From contig NZ_BQXQ01000014.1 in assembly GCF_030159055.1 (NCBI RefSeq), forward strand, positions 1 through 64,000: DNA of 64,000 nt. Reading direction: 5' to 3'. Source of the DNA: Acidovorax sp. SUPP3334 (GTDB taxonomy: Bacteria; Pseudomonadota; Gammaproteobacteria; Burkholderiales; Burkholderiaceae_C). Shown here piece after piece: positions 56,303-64,000 of the stretch. Within the stretch, counting starts at the first letter, position 1; every line of letters begins with the position of its first letter. The notes under the pieces were generated by a model, which saw only the letters and a list, made by a program, of their open reading frames with translations, had not been told where the DNA came from and did not search any database. The translations under genes and the position numbers were made by a program.

Positions 56303-57457
56303 TCAGGCGGGCGGCGCCCACACCACCCGGTCGCGGCCCTGGGCCTTGGCCGTGTAGAGCGCGCGATCAGCCCGCTCCAGCGTCTGCTCGACCGATTCGC
56401 CCGCCCCGTACAGCGCCAGGCCGATGGACACCGTGAGGTGGATGGGCTGCAAGCCGGGCAGTTCGACCCGCAGTGCCGACACCGCACGGCGCACGCGCTC
56501 CAGCAGCGCACTGGCATCGTCCGGCCGGGTGTTGCACAGCATGAGCACGAACTCCTCGCCGCCCCAGCGCGAGAGCACGTCGGAATCGCGCACGCAGGCT
56601 TTCACCGCATGGGCGAAGGCCTGCAGAGCCCGATCGCCCGCCGCGTGGCCGTGGGTGTCGTTGACGGCCTTGAAATGGTCCAGGTCCAGCTGCACCAGCA
56701 CCAGCGGATGGCCGCTGCGCGCCACGCGGCGCTGCTCCAGCCGCATCAGCTCCAGCATGTGGCGGCGGTTGAGCAGCCCGGTCAGCTCATCGTGCGTGGC
56801 CAGCTCGCGGATGTGCTCCAGCGCCGCGGCCAGATCGTGCTTTTGCCGGCGCAGCACCTGCCGCGTGGCCTGTACGCGCGTGGTGAGAAACGTGCTGCCC
56901 AGCAGCACCACCAAAATCATGATCGCGTAGGCCGTGGCCATCGCCCGGCCCTGGTGCAGGTCTTCGTGCAGCTCGGCCAGCACGCCGCCCGCACCGAAGG
57001 CGGCCAGCGAATAGAACAGCACGCCCACCATCTGCCGGGTGGACAGCCCGAAAATGCCGAACATCAGGATCACCGCCAGGATCGGCAGCGTGATGCCCCG
57101 CGCCGGCCCCGCGATCGCAAAGGCCGCGGCATTGCAGGCCACGGCGTAAAGCATCTGGAACAGCGTGAGCGAGGGATCGCGAAAGCGCCGCGACCGGCCG
57201 CTGCGGATCAGCGCGAACACGCCCACCAGGCCCGACACGCAAAACAGCGTCCACAGATTGACCCACCCCTGATCGGCCATGCCCGCACGCGCCACGATGT
57301 GCATCGCCGCCACGCAGCACAGCATCAGCAGCCCCGCCAACCCGGCCATGGCCGTGCGCACGCGCAGGTGCCGGTCGTCGCCCAGCAGCCTATCGATCAC
57401 GCGGGAGGGGGTACGGAACAGGGCGCGGTCGCGCCATCTCGCAAGCCGTGGCGGCAA
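56303..57457 (-). CDS. Membrane-bound GGDEF diguanylate cyclase
   Basis: The protein is 384 residues if started at TTG 57457, chosen because AAGGAG lies at the right distance; the frame is open to 57667, but that would overlap IS debris and has no similarity. About six membrane helices (residues ~38-205, MAGLAGLLMLCCVAAMHIVA first) precede a coiled linker and a GGDEF domain (~220-380) with intact RWGGEEF and DLDHFKAVNDTHGH. It should make c-di-GMP. Arg-Asp-Ser-Asp before the active motif (RDSDVLSRWGGEEF) provides a possible RxxD inhibitory site. Confidence 0.85.
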   Translation of the reverse strand: MPPRLARWRDRALFRTPSRVIDRLLGDDRHLRVRTAMAGLAGLLMLCCVAAMHIVARAGMADQGWVNLWTLFCVSGLVGVFALIRSGRSRRFRDPSLTLFQMLYAVACNAAAFAIAGPARGITLPILAVILMFGIFGLSTRQMVGVLFYSLAAFGAGGVLAELHEDLHQGRAMATAYAIMILVVLLGSTFLTTRVQATRQVLRRQKHDLAAALEHIRELATHDELTGLLNRRHMLELMRLEQRRVARSGHPLVLVQLDLDHFKAVNDTHGHAAGDRALQAFAHAVKACVRDSDVLSRWGGEEFVLMLCNTRPDDASALLERVRRAVSALRVELPGLQPIHLTVSIGLALYGAGESVEQTLERADRALYTAKAQGRDRVVWAPPA

Positions 57458-57643
57458 GGGATCTCCTTGGAATGGATCGCGGGCCAAGCCGGCCGACGGG
57501 CGGCCCGCAGCGGCGCTGGTCAGGCACAACGACAGTGCCTGCGGAATTCTAGGAGTCCTGTCGCCCGCACGGCCACCCGGCATGGGAGGGTTTACACGGC
57601 TTTGTCGCACAAACACGGCCAGTCGAACGGTTAGCCTAGGCCG

Positions 57644-57893
57644 ATGAGTGAACCCAAGGGGCGCCAAGCAGCGCTAAAAGACAACGAACTGGGCGGCGTA
57701 CGACGCCGCGCTCAAAGCGAGAGGATCGCTGACGATCTGGCTGGACAAGGACATGCAGTGGTACGCGCCGGCCAGTGGCAAACGCGGTCGCCAGCCCATC
57801 TTCAGCGATGCGGCGATTGAGTTTTGCCTGAGCATCGAGTGCCTGTTCGGTCTGGCCCTGCGCCAGAGCCTGGGGTTGGTGCAGGGCTTGCTG
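57644..57893 (+). pseudogene. IS5-family transposase, N-terminal fragment with frameshift
   Basis: The ATG at 57644 begins MSEPKGRQA, but similarity to IS5 transposases (TTNWAAYDAALKARGSL, WLDKDMQWYAP, RGRQPIFSDAAIEFCL) continues in a different frame after about 57672. Only ~80 of roughly 320 residues remain before the sequence switches to the second element. It is non-functional. Confidence 0.75.
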
Positions 57894-58327
57894 CGCCTTT
57901 TGATCATGGCCTTGAGCGTTCGGGTGATGCCACGCTTTTGGCCTGACATCAGAATGCGCACACCTTCGATCTGCACGCCCCGGTAGCCCTTGTCCACGAT
58001 GGCCGTGGCCGGCGGCCTGTCCGTGCCGGTGAGGATTCCCACCTGCTCCAGCGTCTGGGCCAGCGTGTGGCCGTCGCAGGGGTTGCCCGGCATGCTTCTC
58101 ATGCCCACCACCAGGCCTTCCTTCAGCGTGGTGGCGATGCTGACCTTCACGCCGAACTCGTACGGTGTCCTGGCCTTGCCCTTGGAGATGCACTCCACCT
58201 GGGGCGCGTGCAGGGCGTACAGCTTGTTCTTGTCCTTGGTGCGCTGGGTGAGGATGCGGCCGGTGCGCTGCAACAGGTCCTGCACCTTGGCCTTGGCCGC
58301 TTCGGGCAACGTGTGCAGCAAGATCAA
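57894..58327 (-). pseudogene. IS5-family transposase, middle fragment (second copy)
   Basis: It matches the N-terminal two-thirds of the 22046-22696 frame with one residue change visible (TDKPPAT versus TDRPPAT). After MIKRRS the frame runs into antisense sequence of the other IS (to 57674), so the last catalytic Glu is missing. It is non-functional. Confidence 0.85.
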
Positions 58328-58462
58328 CGACTTGCGAGTTGTTCAGGACGGACTGCGTAACGCAATGTTGCGGCGCACCATTTCTCCCTCGGAAGCGCGG
58401 CGGTGTCGGACGTCAGGGCGCCCCGGGCCGCACGGGCCGGTAGGTCACAGGCCTACACAAAA

Positions 58463-58480
58463 CTGTGCGTTTTCGCACAG
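58463..58480. promoter_or_regulatory. Perfect palindrome upstream of first DUF4148-type gene
   Basis: CTGTGCG-TTTT-CGCACAG, seven-base perfect arms, 95 bases before the start codon. A near-identical copy precedes the paralogue. Confidence 0.6.
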
Positions 58481-58575
58481 ACATGGCGATGCCGGCGGCG
58501 CAAACTGGCTTCCATGCAGACGCAATCCTGCGCTGCAGTCCAGTTGAAATCTCGATCAAGGAAGGATCTACCACC

Positions 58576-58914
58576 ATGAACCGCAAGCATCTCATCGCCA
58601 TCGCCGCCATCGCCTTCGCCGGTGCCGCCTCCGCAGCCCCCGTGTCGCAGGAAGACCAGTTCGGCGCCCAGCCCGTGGAGCAGGGCCAGCCGCTGACGCG
58701 CGCTGAAGTCGTGGCCGATCTGAACCTGTGGAACCGCGCCGGCCTGAACCAGTTCGAAGCAGCAGACCGCACGCCCGATGCCGATCCCGCCTACCAGATG
58801 CGCCTGGCCGAGTACCAGCGCCTGCGCAGCGGCCCCGAATACATGGCCGAAGTCCAGCGCGTGGGCGGCGGCCACAACGTCGCCGGCATGGCCTCCAGCA
58901 CCACGATGAACTGA
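58576..58914 (+). CDS. Small exported DUF4148-type protein, paralogue 1
   Basis: The 112-residue protein has a signal peptide (MNRKHLIAIAAIAFAGAASA) and a short mature part with PLTRAEVVADLNLWNRAGLN, the pattern of DUF4148 periplasmic proteins that are abundant in Burkholderiales. Their function is unknown. ATG 58576 has AAGGA upstream. It is followed by its own terminator and a paralogue with which it shares ~50 percent of residues and an upstream palindrome, indicating a tandem duplication including the control region. Confidence 0.8.
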   Translation: MNRKHLIAIAAIAFAGAASAAPVSQEDQFGAQPVEQGQPLTRAEVVADLNLWNRAGLNQFEAADRTPDADPAYQMRLAEYQRLRSGPEYMAEVQRVGGGHNVAGMASSTTMN

Positions 58915-58956
58915 TGCACCCCGCATCCCGGCGCGCACGCAGCGCGCCAAACAACC

Positions 58957-58990
58957 GAGCCCCCGTGCGTGAAGCACCGGGGCTTTTTTC
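58957..58990 (+). terminator. Intrinsic terminator after DUF4148-type paralogue 1
   Basis: GAGCCCC and GGGGCTT arms with an inner GTGC/GCAC stem, followed by TTTTTTC. Confidence 0.8.
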
Positions 58991-59032
58991 ATGGTCGCGG
59001 GGCGCCTGGCCGGGTCGGCGATCGGTGCCCGG

Positions 59033-59050
59033 CTGTGCGTTTACGCACAT
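59033..59050. promoter_or_regulatory. Palindrome upstream of second DUF4148-type gene
   Basis: CTGTGCG-TTTA-CGCACAT; same as the site at 58463-58480 apart from two bases, and similarly placed (91 bases before the start). Confidence 0.6.
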
Positions 59051-59141
59051 ACACGGCGGGATGGAAGTCGGACACTGGAACCCAGGCAGGCACCTTCGCA
59101 CTGCCCGTCACGAGACCTATCGAACCCAAGGAATGCACGCC

Positions 59142-59468
59142 ATGAACACCCAGTACCTGATCGCCATCGCCACCATCGCCTTCGCCGGCGCCACGGCCTC
59201 CGCCGCCCACGCCGCGCCCTCGCAGGAAGACCGTTTGGGCGACGAGCCGGTGGCGACCCGCAGCACGCTCACACGCGCCGCCGTGGAAGCCGACACGCGC
59301 CTGTGGCAGCGCGCCGGCCTGAACCAGGTCAATGAAGGCGATCGCTCGGAGGCGCTGGAAGATGCGAACCCCCAGCGCCTGGCCGAGTACCAGCGCTTGC
59401 GCGGCGGCAGCGCACTGCAGGCCGAAGCGGGACGCGCCGCCGGTGCCGCCCCGGTCAGCCGCCAATGA
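59142..59468 (+). CDS. Small exported DUF4148-type protein, paralogue 2
   Basis: The 108-residue protein has a signal peptide (MNTQYLIAIATIAFAGATAS...) and the shared core TLTRAAVEADTRLWQRAGLN followed by AEYQRLRGG. Function unknown. ATG 59142 is preferred to ATG 59133 because AAGGA is correctly spaced from it. It lies tail-to-tail with the sensor kinase gene, so the two-component system next door might regulate it, but that is only positional. Confidence 0.8.
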   Translation: MNTQYLIAIATIAFAGATASAAHAAPSQEDRLGDEPVATRSTLTRAAVEADTRLWQRAGLNQVNEGDRSEALEDANPQRLAEYQRLRGGSALQAEAGRAAGAAPVSRQ

Positions 59469-59521
59469 GCGAGGGCTGGCCGGCACTGGCCGGCGCCCCG
59501 CGTGCCTGAAGCCGGGCCTCG

Positions 59522-60979
59522 TCAGGCCGGCGGCACCGGCGGGTGGGCCTGGAACCGCACGCTGAAGCGTGCGCCCGGCGGAACGTGGCCGGGGCGCGCG
59601 TCCTCCAGCTGCACGGTGGCGCCATGCTGGCGTGCGATCTCCAGCACGATCGGCAGGCCGAGACCGGAGCCGTCCGCCTCGTTGCCCAGCACGCGGTAGA
59701 ACGGGCGAAAGACCAGTTCGCGCTCGGCGACCGGCACGCCCGGCCCCGAGTCCTCGACCTGCAGCAACAGCACGTGGCCGAACGTGTCGGCCAGCACCCG
59801 CGCGGTGATGACGCCCGGCGCCTCGGGCCGGGACGGCGTGTAGTTGATGGCGTTGTCCAGCAGGTTGCGCGCCAGTTCCTTGAGCAGCGTGGGGTTGCCG
59901 TCCATCCACACGCCGGGCGCGCCGGGCTGGGCGCCCTCGTAGCCCAGGTCCACGTGTTTTTCCAGCGCGCGCGGGACCGAATCGTGTACGACCTCGATCA
60001 CCAGCCGCGCCAGGTCCACCGGCTGGCGCGCCAGCGCGGTGCCGCTGCCCTCGGCGCGAGCCAGCGCCAGCAGCTGGTTCACCGTGTGCGTGGCACGAAT
60101 GCTGGATCGTCCGATCTGTTGCAGCGAACGCTTGAGTTCTTCCGTGCTGGTGCCCTCGCGCTGCGCCAGGTCGGCTTGCATGCGAAGCCCGGCCAGCGGC
60201 GTCTTGAGCTGGTGCGCGGCATCGGCCAGAAAGCGCTTTTGCGTCGCCAGCGAATCGTTGAGCCGCCGCAGCAGATCGTTCACCGAATCCACCAGCGGCG
60301 CCACCTCCAGCGGCACGGCCTTGTGATCGAGGGGCGAAAGGTCGTCGGGCTTGCGGGCGCGGATGCGTTCTTCCAGCAGGCTCAGGGGCTGGATGCCGCG
60401 CGCCAGCGCGAGCCACACCAGCAGCACGGCCAGGGGCAGGATGACGAACTGCGGCAGCATCACGCCCTTGATGATTTCCTTGGCCAGCACGCTGCGCTTT
60501 TCGCGCGTCTCGGCCACCTGCACCAGCGCCGCCGGTGTGCCGGGCAGCGGCACGCGCACCCAGATCGACGCCACGCGGATCTCGATGCCCCGCAGCTCGG
60601 CATCGCGCAGCCGCACCTCGCCCGAGAGCGGGCGCTCGTCCTCGGGCACGGGCGGCCGGGGCAGGTCGCGCTCGCCGGAGAGGAACTCGCCCGTGGGCGA
60701 CACCACCTGGTAGTAAACGATGTCGGATTCGTCGGCGCGCAATATCTCGCTGGCCGGCTGCGGCAGGTTGAATTGCGCCTTGCCGCCTTGCACCGTCACC
60801 AGTTGGGCCAGGGCATGGGCGTTGTATTCCAGCGCCCGGTCGAACGGCTTGTTGGCCAGGCCCTGCGCCACCAGCCAGGTGAGCGCCAGGCTCACGGGCC
60901 ACAGCAGCAGCAGCGGCGTGAGCATCCAGTCGAGGATCTCGCCGAAGAGGGAGCGCTGCTCGCGCTGGAAGATCTTCAA
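59522..60979 (-). CDS. Sensor histidine kinase (QseC/TctE-like)
   Basis: The ~485-residue kinase has a membrane helix near the N-terminus (LLLLWPVSLALTWLVAQG), a ~120-residue periplasmic sensor, a second helix (VILPLAVLLVWLALARG), HAMP, the HisKA H-box FLADAAHQLKTPLAGLR and a HATPase_c domain (NLLDNAINYTPS, VEDSGPGVP, GSGLGLPI). It phosphorylates the response regulator encoded just upstream. The start is uncertain: TTG 60979 (LKIFQREQRS) fits the family, while the frame runs to a TTG at 61024 inside dispersed repeat copy G. Signal unknown. Confidence 0.88.
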   Translation of the reverse strand: MKIFQREQRSLFGEILDWMLTPLLLLWPVSLALTWLVAQGLANKPFDRALEYNAHALAQLVTVQGGKAQFNLPQPASEILRADESDIVYYQVVSPTGEFLSGERDLPRPPVPEDERPLSGEVRLRDAELRGIEIRVASIWVRVPLPGTPAALVQVAETREKRSVLAKEIIKGVMLPQFVILPLAVLLVWLALARGIQPLSLLEERIRARKPDDLSPLDHKAVPLEVAPLVDSVNDLLRRLNDSLATQKRFLADAAHQLKTPLAGLRMQADLAQREGTSTEELKRSLQQIGRSSIRATHTVNQLLALARAEGSGTALARQPVDLARLVIEVVHDSVPRALEKHVDLGYEGAQPGAPGVWMDGNPTLLKELARNLLDNAINYTPSRPEAPGVITARVLADTFGHVLLLQVEDSGPGVPVAERELVFRPFYRVLGNEADGSGLGLPIVLEIARQHGATVQLEDARPGHVPPGARFSVRFQAHPPVPPA

Positions 60980-61005
60980 GACGGCCGCCGTGAAGGCTTT
61001 AAGCC

Positions 61006-61062
61006 AAAAAGGCCTGCAGCGCAATCATCACTAGGGGACATTGCTACTGAATCAATAGCATC
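61006..61062 (+). repeat. Dispersed 55-bp repeat, copy G (between regulator and kinase)
   Basis: Head GGCCTGCAGCGCAATCA, middle CACTAGGGGACAT, hairpin TTGCTACTGAATCAATAGCA. It sits inside a two-gene operon, between the regulator stop and the kinase start. Confidence 0.7.
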
Positions 61063-61735
61063 AGGCCGCGATCTTCTCAAGGCAGTAGCCCAGCCCGCGC
61101 ACGGTGGCGATCCGGATGGGGCCGCGCTCGATCTTCTTGCGCAGGCGGTGGATGTACACCTCGATGGCGTTGTTGCTCACCTCTTCGCCCCACTCGCACA
61201 GGCGCTCGACCAGTTGCTCCTTGGACACCAGCCGGCCGGCGCGCTGCAGCAGCACCTCCAGCAGGCCCAGTTCGCGCGCGGACAGCTCCACCAGCTTGCC
61301 GTCGATGGTGGCCATGCGGCCGGCCTGGTCGTACACCAGCGGGCCGTGGCGGATGGCGCTGCTGGTGCCGCCCATGCCGCGCCGCGTGAGGGCGCGCACC
61401 CGCGCTTCGAGTTCCTGCAGGCTGAAGGGCTTGGCCATGTAGTCGTCCGCCCCGAAGTCCAGGCCCTTCACGCGCTCTTCCACGCTGTCGGCGGCGGTGA
61501 GGATCAGCACCGGCAGGGCCGAACCGCGCCCGCGCAGGCGTTTGAGCACTTCCAGCCCATGCACGCGCGGCAGGCCGAGGTCCAGGATCAGCAGGTCGAA
61601 GGCGTTTTTGGTCATCAGGGCCGCATCGGCTTCGCTGCCGCAGGCCACGTGATCGACCGCTGCGCCGGAGCCGCGCAGCGTGCGCAGCAGCCCATCCGCC
61701 AGCACCTGGTCGTCTTCGGCAATGAGAATGCGCAT
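61061..61735 (-). CDS. OmpR-family response regulator (QseB/TctD-like)
   Basis: The 224-residue regulator has a receiver domain (residues 1-115; acidic pair EDD at 7-9, phospho-acceptor Asp51 in LLILDLGLPRVHG, Thr in LILTAADS, Lys in MAKPF) and an OmpR-type winged helix (~125-220; VELSARELGLLEVLLQRAG, NNAIEVYIHRLRKKIE, RGLGYCLE). It is the partner of the following kinase. Possible targets include the nearby DUF4148-type genes; no binding site is proven. Confidence 0.93.
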   Translation of the reverse strand: MRILIAEDDQVLADGLLRTLRGSGAAVDHVACGSEADAALMTKNAFDLLILDLGLPRVHGLEVLKRLRGRGSALPVLILTAADSVEERVKGLDFGADDYMAKPFSLQELEARVRALTRRGMGGTSSAIRHGPLVYDQAGRMATIDGKLVELSARELGLLEVLLQRAGRLVSKEQLVERLCEWGEEVSNNAIEVYIHRLRKKIERGPIRIATVRGLGYCLEKIAA

Positions 61736-61946
61736 GGGGTGTCTCCTGGGGCGCGGCCGGCGGGGTGGCCGGCGCTTCGGAGATCGATTCTAGAGGGTGC
61801 CCTCCCCGTGCGGCAGGCAACGCGACTGGGGGAATCCCGTGCCGCGCCGCCCGGCGCAGCGCCTGTTCAAAAAAGGCGATGGCCCGGCTGGGGCGTGCCG
61901 GGCCCAGCGCCTGCCCAACGCCGGGCCCAACGCCGCGCCCAACGCG

Positions 61947-63602
61947 TCAGGCGGCCAGCGACATCGGGCGGTGCGCCGCACTGCGCCCTGCCGAAGGGGA
62001 TGCCGCCACGGCGCGCGGCTTCACCGAGGCGGCCGGTGCGGTCCCCGCCGCTGTGCGCAGGCCGGCGATCTTGAAGACCGACACGGCATCGACGAGCTGC
62101 TCGGCCTGCGACTTGAGGCTGGAGGCCGCCGCGGCGCTTTCCTCGACCAGCGCTGCGTTCTGCTGGGTGACCTGGTCCATCTGCGCCACGGCCTCGCCCA
62201 CCTGGCCGATGCCTTCGCTCTGCTCGCGCGTGGCGATGCTCATCTCCGCCACGATGGTGGCGACCCGCTGGATGGACTGCACCACTTCCTTCATGGTGTC
62301 GCCCGCCCGGTTGGCCTGGGCCGACCCCTCGCCCACGCGCTCCACGCTGGTGGCGATCAGACCCTTGATTTCCTTGGCCGCATCGGCGCTGCGCTGGGCC
62401 AGCGTGCGCACTTCGGAGGCGACGACCGCGAAGCCGCGGCCCTGCTCGCCGGCCCGTGCGGCTTCCACGGCAGCGTTCAGCGCGAGGATGTTGGTCTGGA
62501 ACGCGATGCCGTCCACGACGCCGATGATGTCCGCGATGCGCTGGGAGGCCGAGTCGATGCTCTTCATCGTGTCCACCATCACCTCGACCGCGTCGCCGCT
62601 GCGCTGCGCGACCTTCGATGCCTCGGCCGCCAGTAGGCGGGCCTTCTCGGCGCCATCGGCGTTCTGGCGCACGGTGGAACTCAGCTCCTCCATGGACGCC
62701 GCGGTTTCCTCCAGGGCGGAGGCCTGCTGTTCGGTGCGGGCCGACAGGTCGTGGTTGCCCTGCTCGATCTGCTCGCTGGCCGTCGCGACGCCCTCGGCGC
62801 TGCCGTGGACGGCGCCGACCACATCCGCCAGGCTGGTGCGCATATCGCTCAAGGCCTGCATGAGCTGCGCGGACTCGTCCCTGCCATGCACGGCGATGTC
62901 CATGGTCAGGTCTCCCGCAGCCACTCCGCGCGCTATCTGGACGGCAGCCGCCAGCGGCCGCGTGATGTGGCGGGTGATCCACCAGGCCAGCACGGAGGCG
63001 ATCAGCACGGCCGCCGCCAGCATGGCCAGCAGCGTGAACTGCGCGTTGCGGAACGTGGCGACCGCGTCGTCATGCGCGGCGTCACCGCCGCGCCGGTTCA
63101 CCTGGGCCAGCTCGCCCAGCGTGGAGGCCATCACTTCAAAGGCCTTTTCGGAATCGTTGAAGAAAATGCGCAGGATCTCTTCGTGCGCCTGGGCCGGCTG
63201 CTCCAGCAATTTGCGCTGCACCGCGAGGTACTTGTCGCGCTGGAGCTGGTACGCCTCATAGCCCTTGCGCTCCTCGCCGGGAGTCACCAGCGGCGCATAG
63301 ACGGCCTCGGCCTCGGCGAGCTGCTGGCGCCGCACCGCCATCTCTTCCTTCAGCTTGTCCAGGCCGTTGGAATTCGCGGACAGGAAGGCTTCGCTTTCGG
63401 TGCGCCGCAGGCGGTTGGCGGCGATGCGGACATTGGCGATCGCCTCGATGCTGGGCAGCCAATTGGTCGCCAGGTCTTCGGCGCTGGCATTGATGCGCAG
63501 CATCTGGCCCCAGGCCATCCATCCCAGGGCGACGGTGATCAGCGTGGTGACGCTGAAGGCGAGCGCGAGTTTCACGCCGATACGGAGGTTGTGCAGGTTC
63601 AT
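61947..63602 (-). CDS. Methyl-accepting chemotaxis protein with four-helix-bundle sensor
   Basis: The 551-residue receptor has a signal anchor (residues ~9-30, [20 protein letters not shown]), a ~150-residue periplasmic 4HB_MCP domain with the conserved [12 protein letters not shown] stretch, a second membrane helix (~190-210), HAMP and the signalling domain with tip [18 protein letters not shown]. The C-terminal tail is Ala/Ser-rich and has no CheR-docking pentapeptide. ATG 63602 ([12 protein letters not shown]) is preferred to 63611. Ligand unknown. Confidence 0.9.
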   Translation of the reverse strand: MNLHNLRIGVKLALAFSVTTLITVALGWMAWGQMLRINASAEDLATNWLPSIEAIANVRIAANRLRRTESEAFLSANSNGLDKLKEEMAVRRQQLAEAEAVYAPLVTPGEERKGYEAYQLQRDKYLAVQRKLLEQPAQAHEEILRIFFNDSEKAFEVMASTLGELAQVNRRGGDAAHDDAVATFRNAQFTLLAMLAAAVLIASVLAWWITRHITRPLAAAVQIARGVAAGDLTMDIAVHGRDESAQLMQALSDMRTSLADVVGAVHGSAEGVATASEQIEQGNHDLSARTEQQASALEETAASMEELSSTVRQNADGAEKARLLAAEASKVAQRSGDAVEVMVDTMKSIDSASQRIADIIGVVDGIAFQTNILALNAAVEAARAGEQGRGFAVVASEVRTLAQRSADAAKEIKGLIATSVERVGEGSAQANRAGDTMKEVVQSIQRVATIVAEMSIATREQSEGIGQVGEAVAQMDQVTQQNAALVEESAAAASSLKSQAEQLVDAVSVFKIAGLRTAAGTAPAASVKPRAVAASPSAGRSAAHRPMSLAA

Positions 63603-63727
63603 GATGAGCACCTATTGCGTTTGGTATCTCTATTAACATTTAGACACCTTAGACCAGTCTTAAACCCATTGAGCTCCGCCATCGCACGGGTGATCGATGT
63701 GTGCCGCAGGCGACCAGCCGCAACCGG

Positions 63728-64000
63728 TCAATCCGGCAACCCGTCGCCCCCGGCGTAAGCCTCCAGGCCAATCGCCACCACCGTCGCGACCTCGTTCCCG
63801 ACCTCGCTGCGGAACTCGGCCTCGGCCTGCGCCACCGCATCGCGAAACGCTTGCAGCCAGCCCAGGCCCGACGCAGTGAAGCGAACGAGGCGCGCACGCG
63901 CATCGCGCGGGTCGGGCTCGCGGGTGACCAGGCCCCAGGCGGCGCACTGGTCCACGAGGTCGGCCATGGATTGCTTGGTCATGCCGGCCCGGTGTGCCAA
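63728..64000 (-). CDS. MarR-family transcriptional regulator, C-terminal part (cut by window edge)
   Basis: The frame enters from beyond base 64000. The visible 90 residues include the recognition helix and wing of a MarR winged-helix domain (AHRAGMTKQSMADLVDQCAAWG, shown in part; LVTREPDPRDARARLVRFTASG) and the C-terminal dimerisation helix. The recognition helix and the D-x-R-D-x-R wing support DNA binding. Its targets and full length are outside the window. Confidence 0.82.
   Translation of the reverse strand: MAHRAGMTKQSMADLVDQCAAWGLVTREPDPRDARARLVRFTASGLGWLQAFRDAVAQAEAEFRSEVGNEVATVVAIGLEAYAGGDGLPD

Larger units (their letters stand above)
57598..58354. mobile_element. Chimeric IS5 remnant made of two different elements
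   Basis: The left part (57598-57893) starts with GGCTTTGTCGCACAAAC, like ends of IS5-group elements, and encodes rightward. The right part (57891-58354) is a 464-bp copy of the element at 22260-22723, with only four base differences, in leftward orientation and with its true right end. The join lies at CTGCGCCTT, which both element types may share. Confidence 0.8.

Overview
The window is a GC-rich chromosome segment from a betaproteobacterium of the Comamonadaceae, most likely Acidovorax/Paracidovorax. Three things point there: the gene order rpmH-rnpA-yidD-yidC-mnmE facing dnaA-dnaN-gyrB, the protein sequences, and short dispersed intergenic repeats I associate with this family. It spans the replication-origin neighbourhood. 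I see no tRNA, rRNA or CRISPR.

Layout. 1-5.4 kb: an IS630-type transposase tail, a wrecked sfnB/metI fusion remnant, then an intact sulfur-scavenging set (SfnB/DszC-like flavin monooxygenase, sigma-54 activator, ssuD). 5.6-14.6 kb: a chemoreceptor with a CheR-binding tail, then a TetR regulator followed by a complete RND multidrug efflux system (outer-membrane factor, adaptor, pump). 14.6-19.9 kb: a 1692-residue orphan protein preceded by a perfect plant-inducible-promoter (PIP) box and a 9-bp tandem repeat. This is the best candidate for an undescribed biological function here: an HrpX-controlled type III effector. 20-22.7 kb: an HD-GYP-like protein, a secreted glutathione peroxidase and a shortened IS5-family element.

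22.9-34.7 kb is the origin core: gyrB, dnaN and dnaA leftward; rpmH, rnpA, yidD, yidC, a peptide-type ABC binding protein and mnmE rightward. DnaA boxes lie between dnaA and rpmH. 34.7-44.9 kb holds a lone cyclic-nucleotide-binding protein, a hypothetical protein, a PepSY/flavodoxin/FNR reductase with a Fur-like box, apt, a Kef-type antiporter, kdsD-kdsC-lptC (Kdo/LPS supply) and a short-chain dehydrogenase.

45-49 kb is rich in RNA control: two paralogous glycine-rich RRM proteins whose leaders can fold over their ribosome-binding sites, a yybP-ykoY (Mn2+) riboswitch before a GDT1/UPF0016 exporter, and a SAM-II-like riboswitch plus terminator before metX-metW. 49.4-57.5 kb has a Cache chemoreceptor, two GGDEF proteins, an M20 peptidase, an alpha/beta hydrolase and an SRAP (YedK/HMCES) homologue that lacks the catalytic cysteine. 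57.6-64 kb has a chimeric IS5 remnant, two tandem DUF4148-type small exported proteins sharing an upstream palindrome, an OmpR/QseC-type two-component pair, a third chemoreceptor and the start-truncated end of a MarR regulator.

Themes: signalling (three chemoreceptors, two GGDEF proteins, one HD-GYP-like protein), sulfur and methionine supply, envelope/efflux functions, and gene decay around IS elements.
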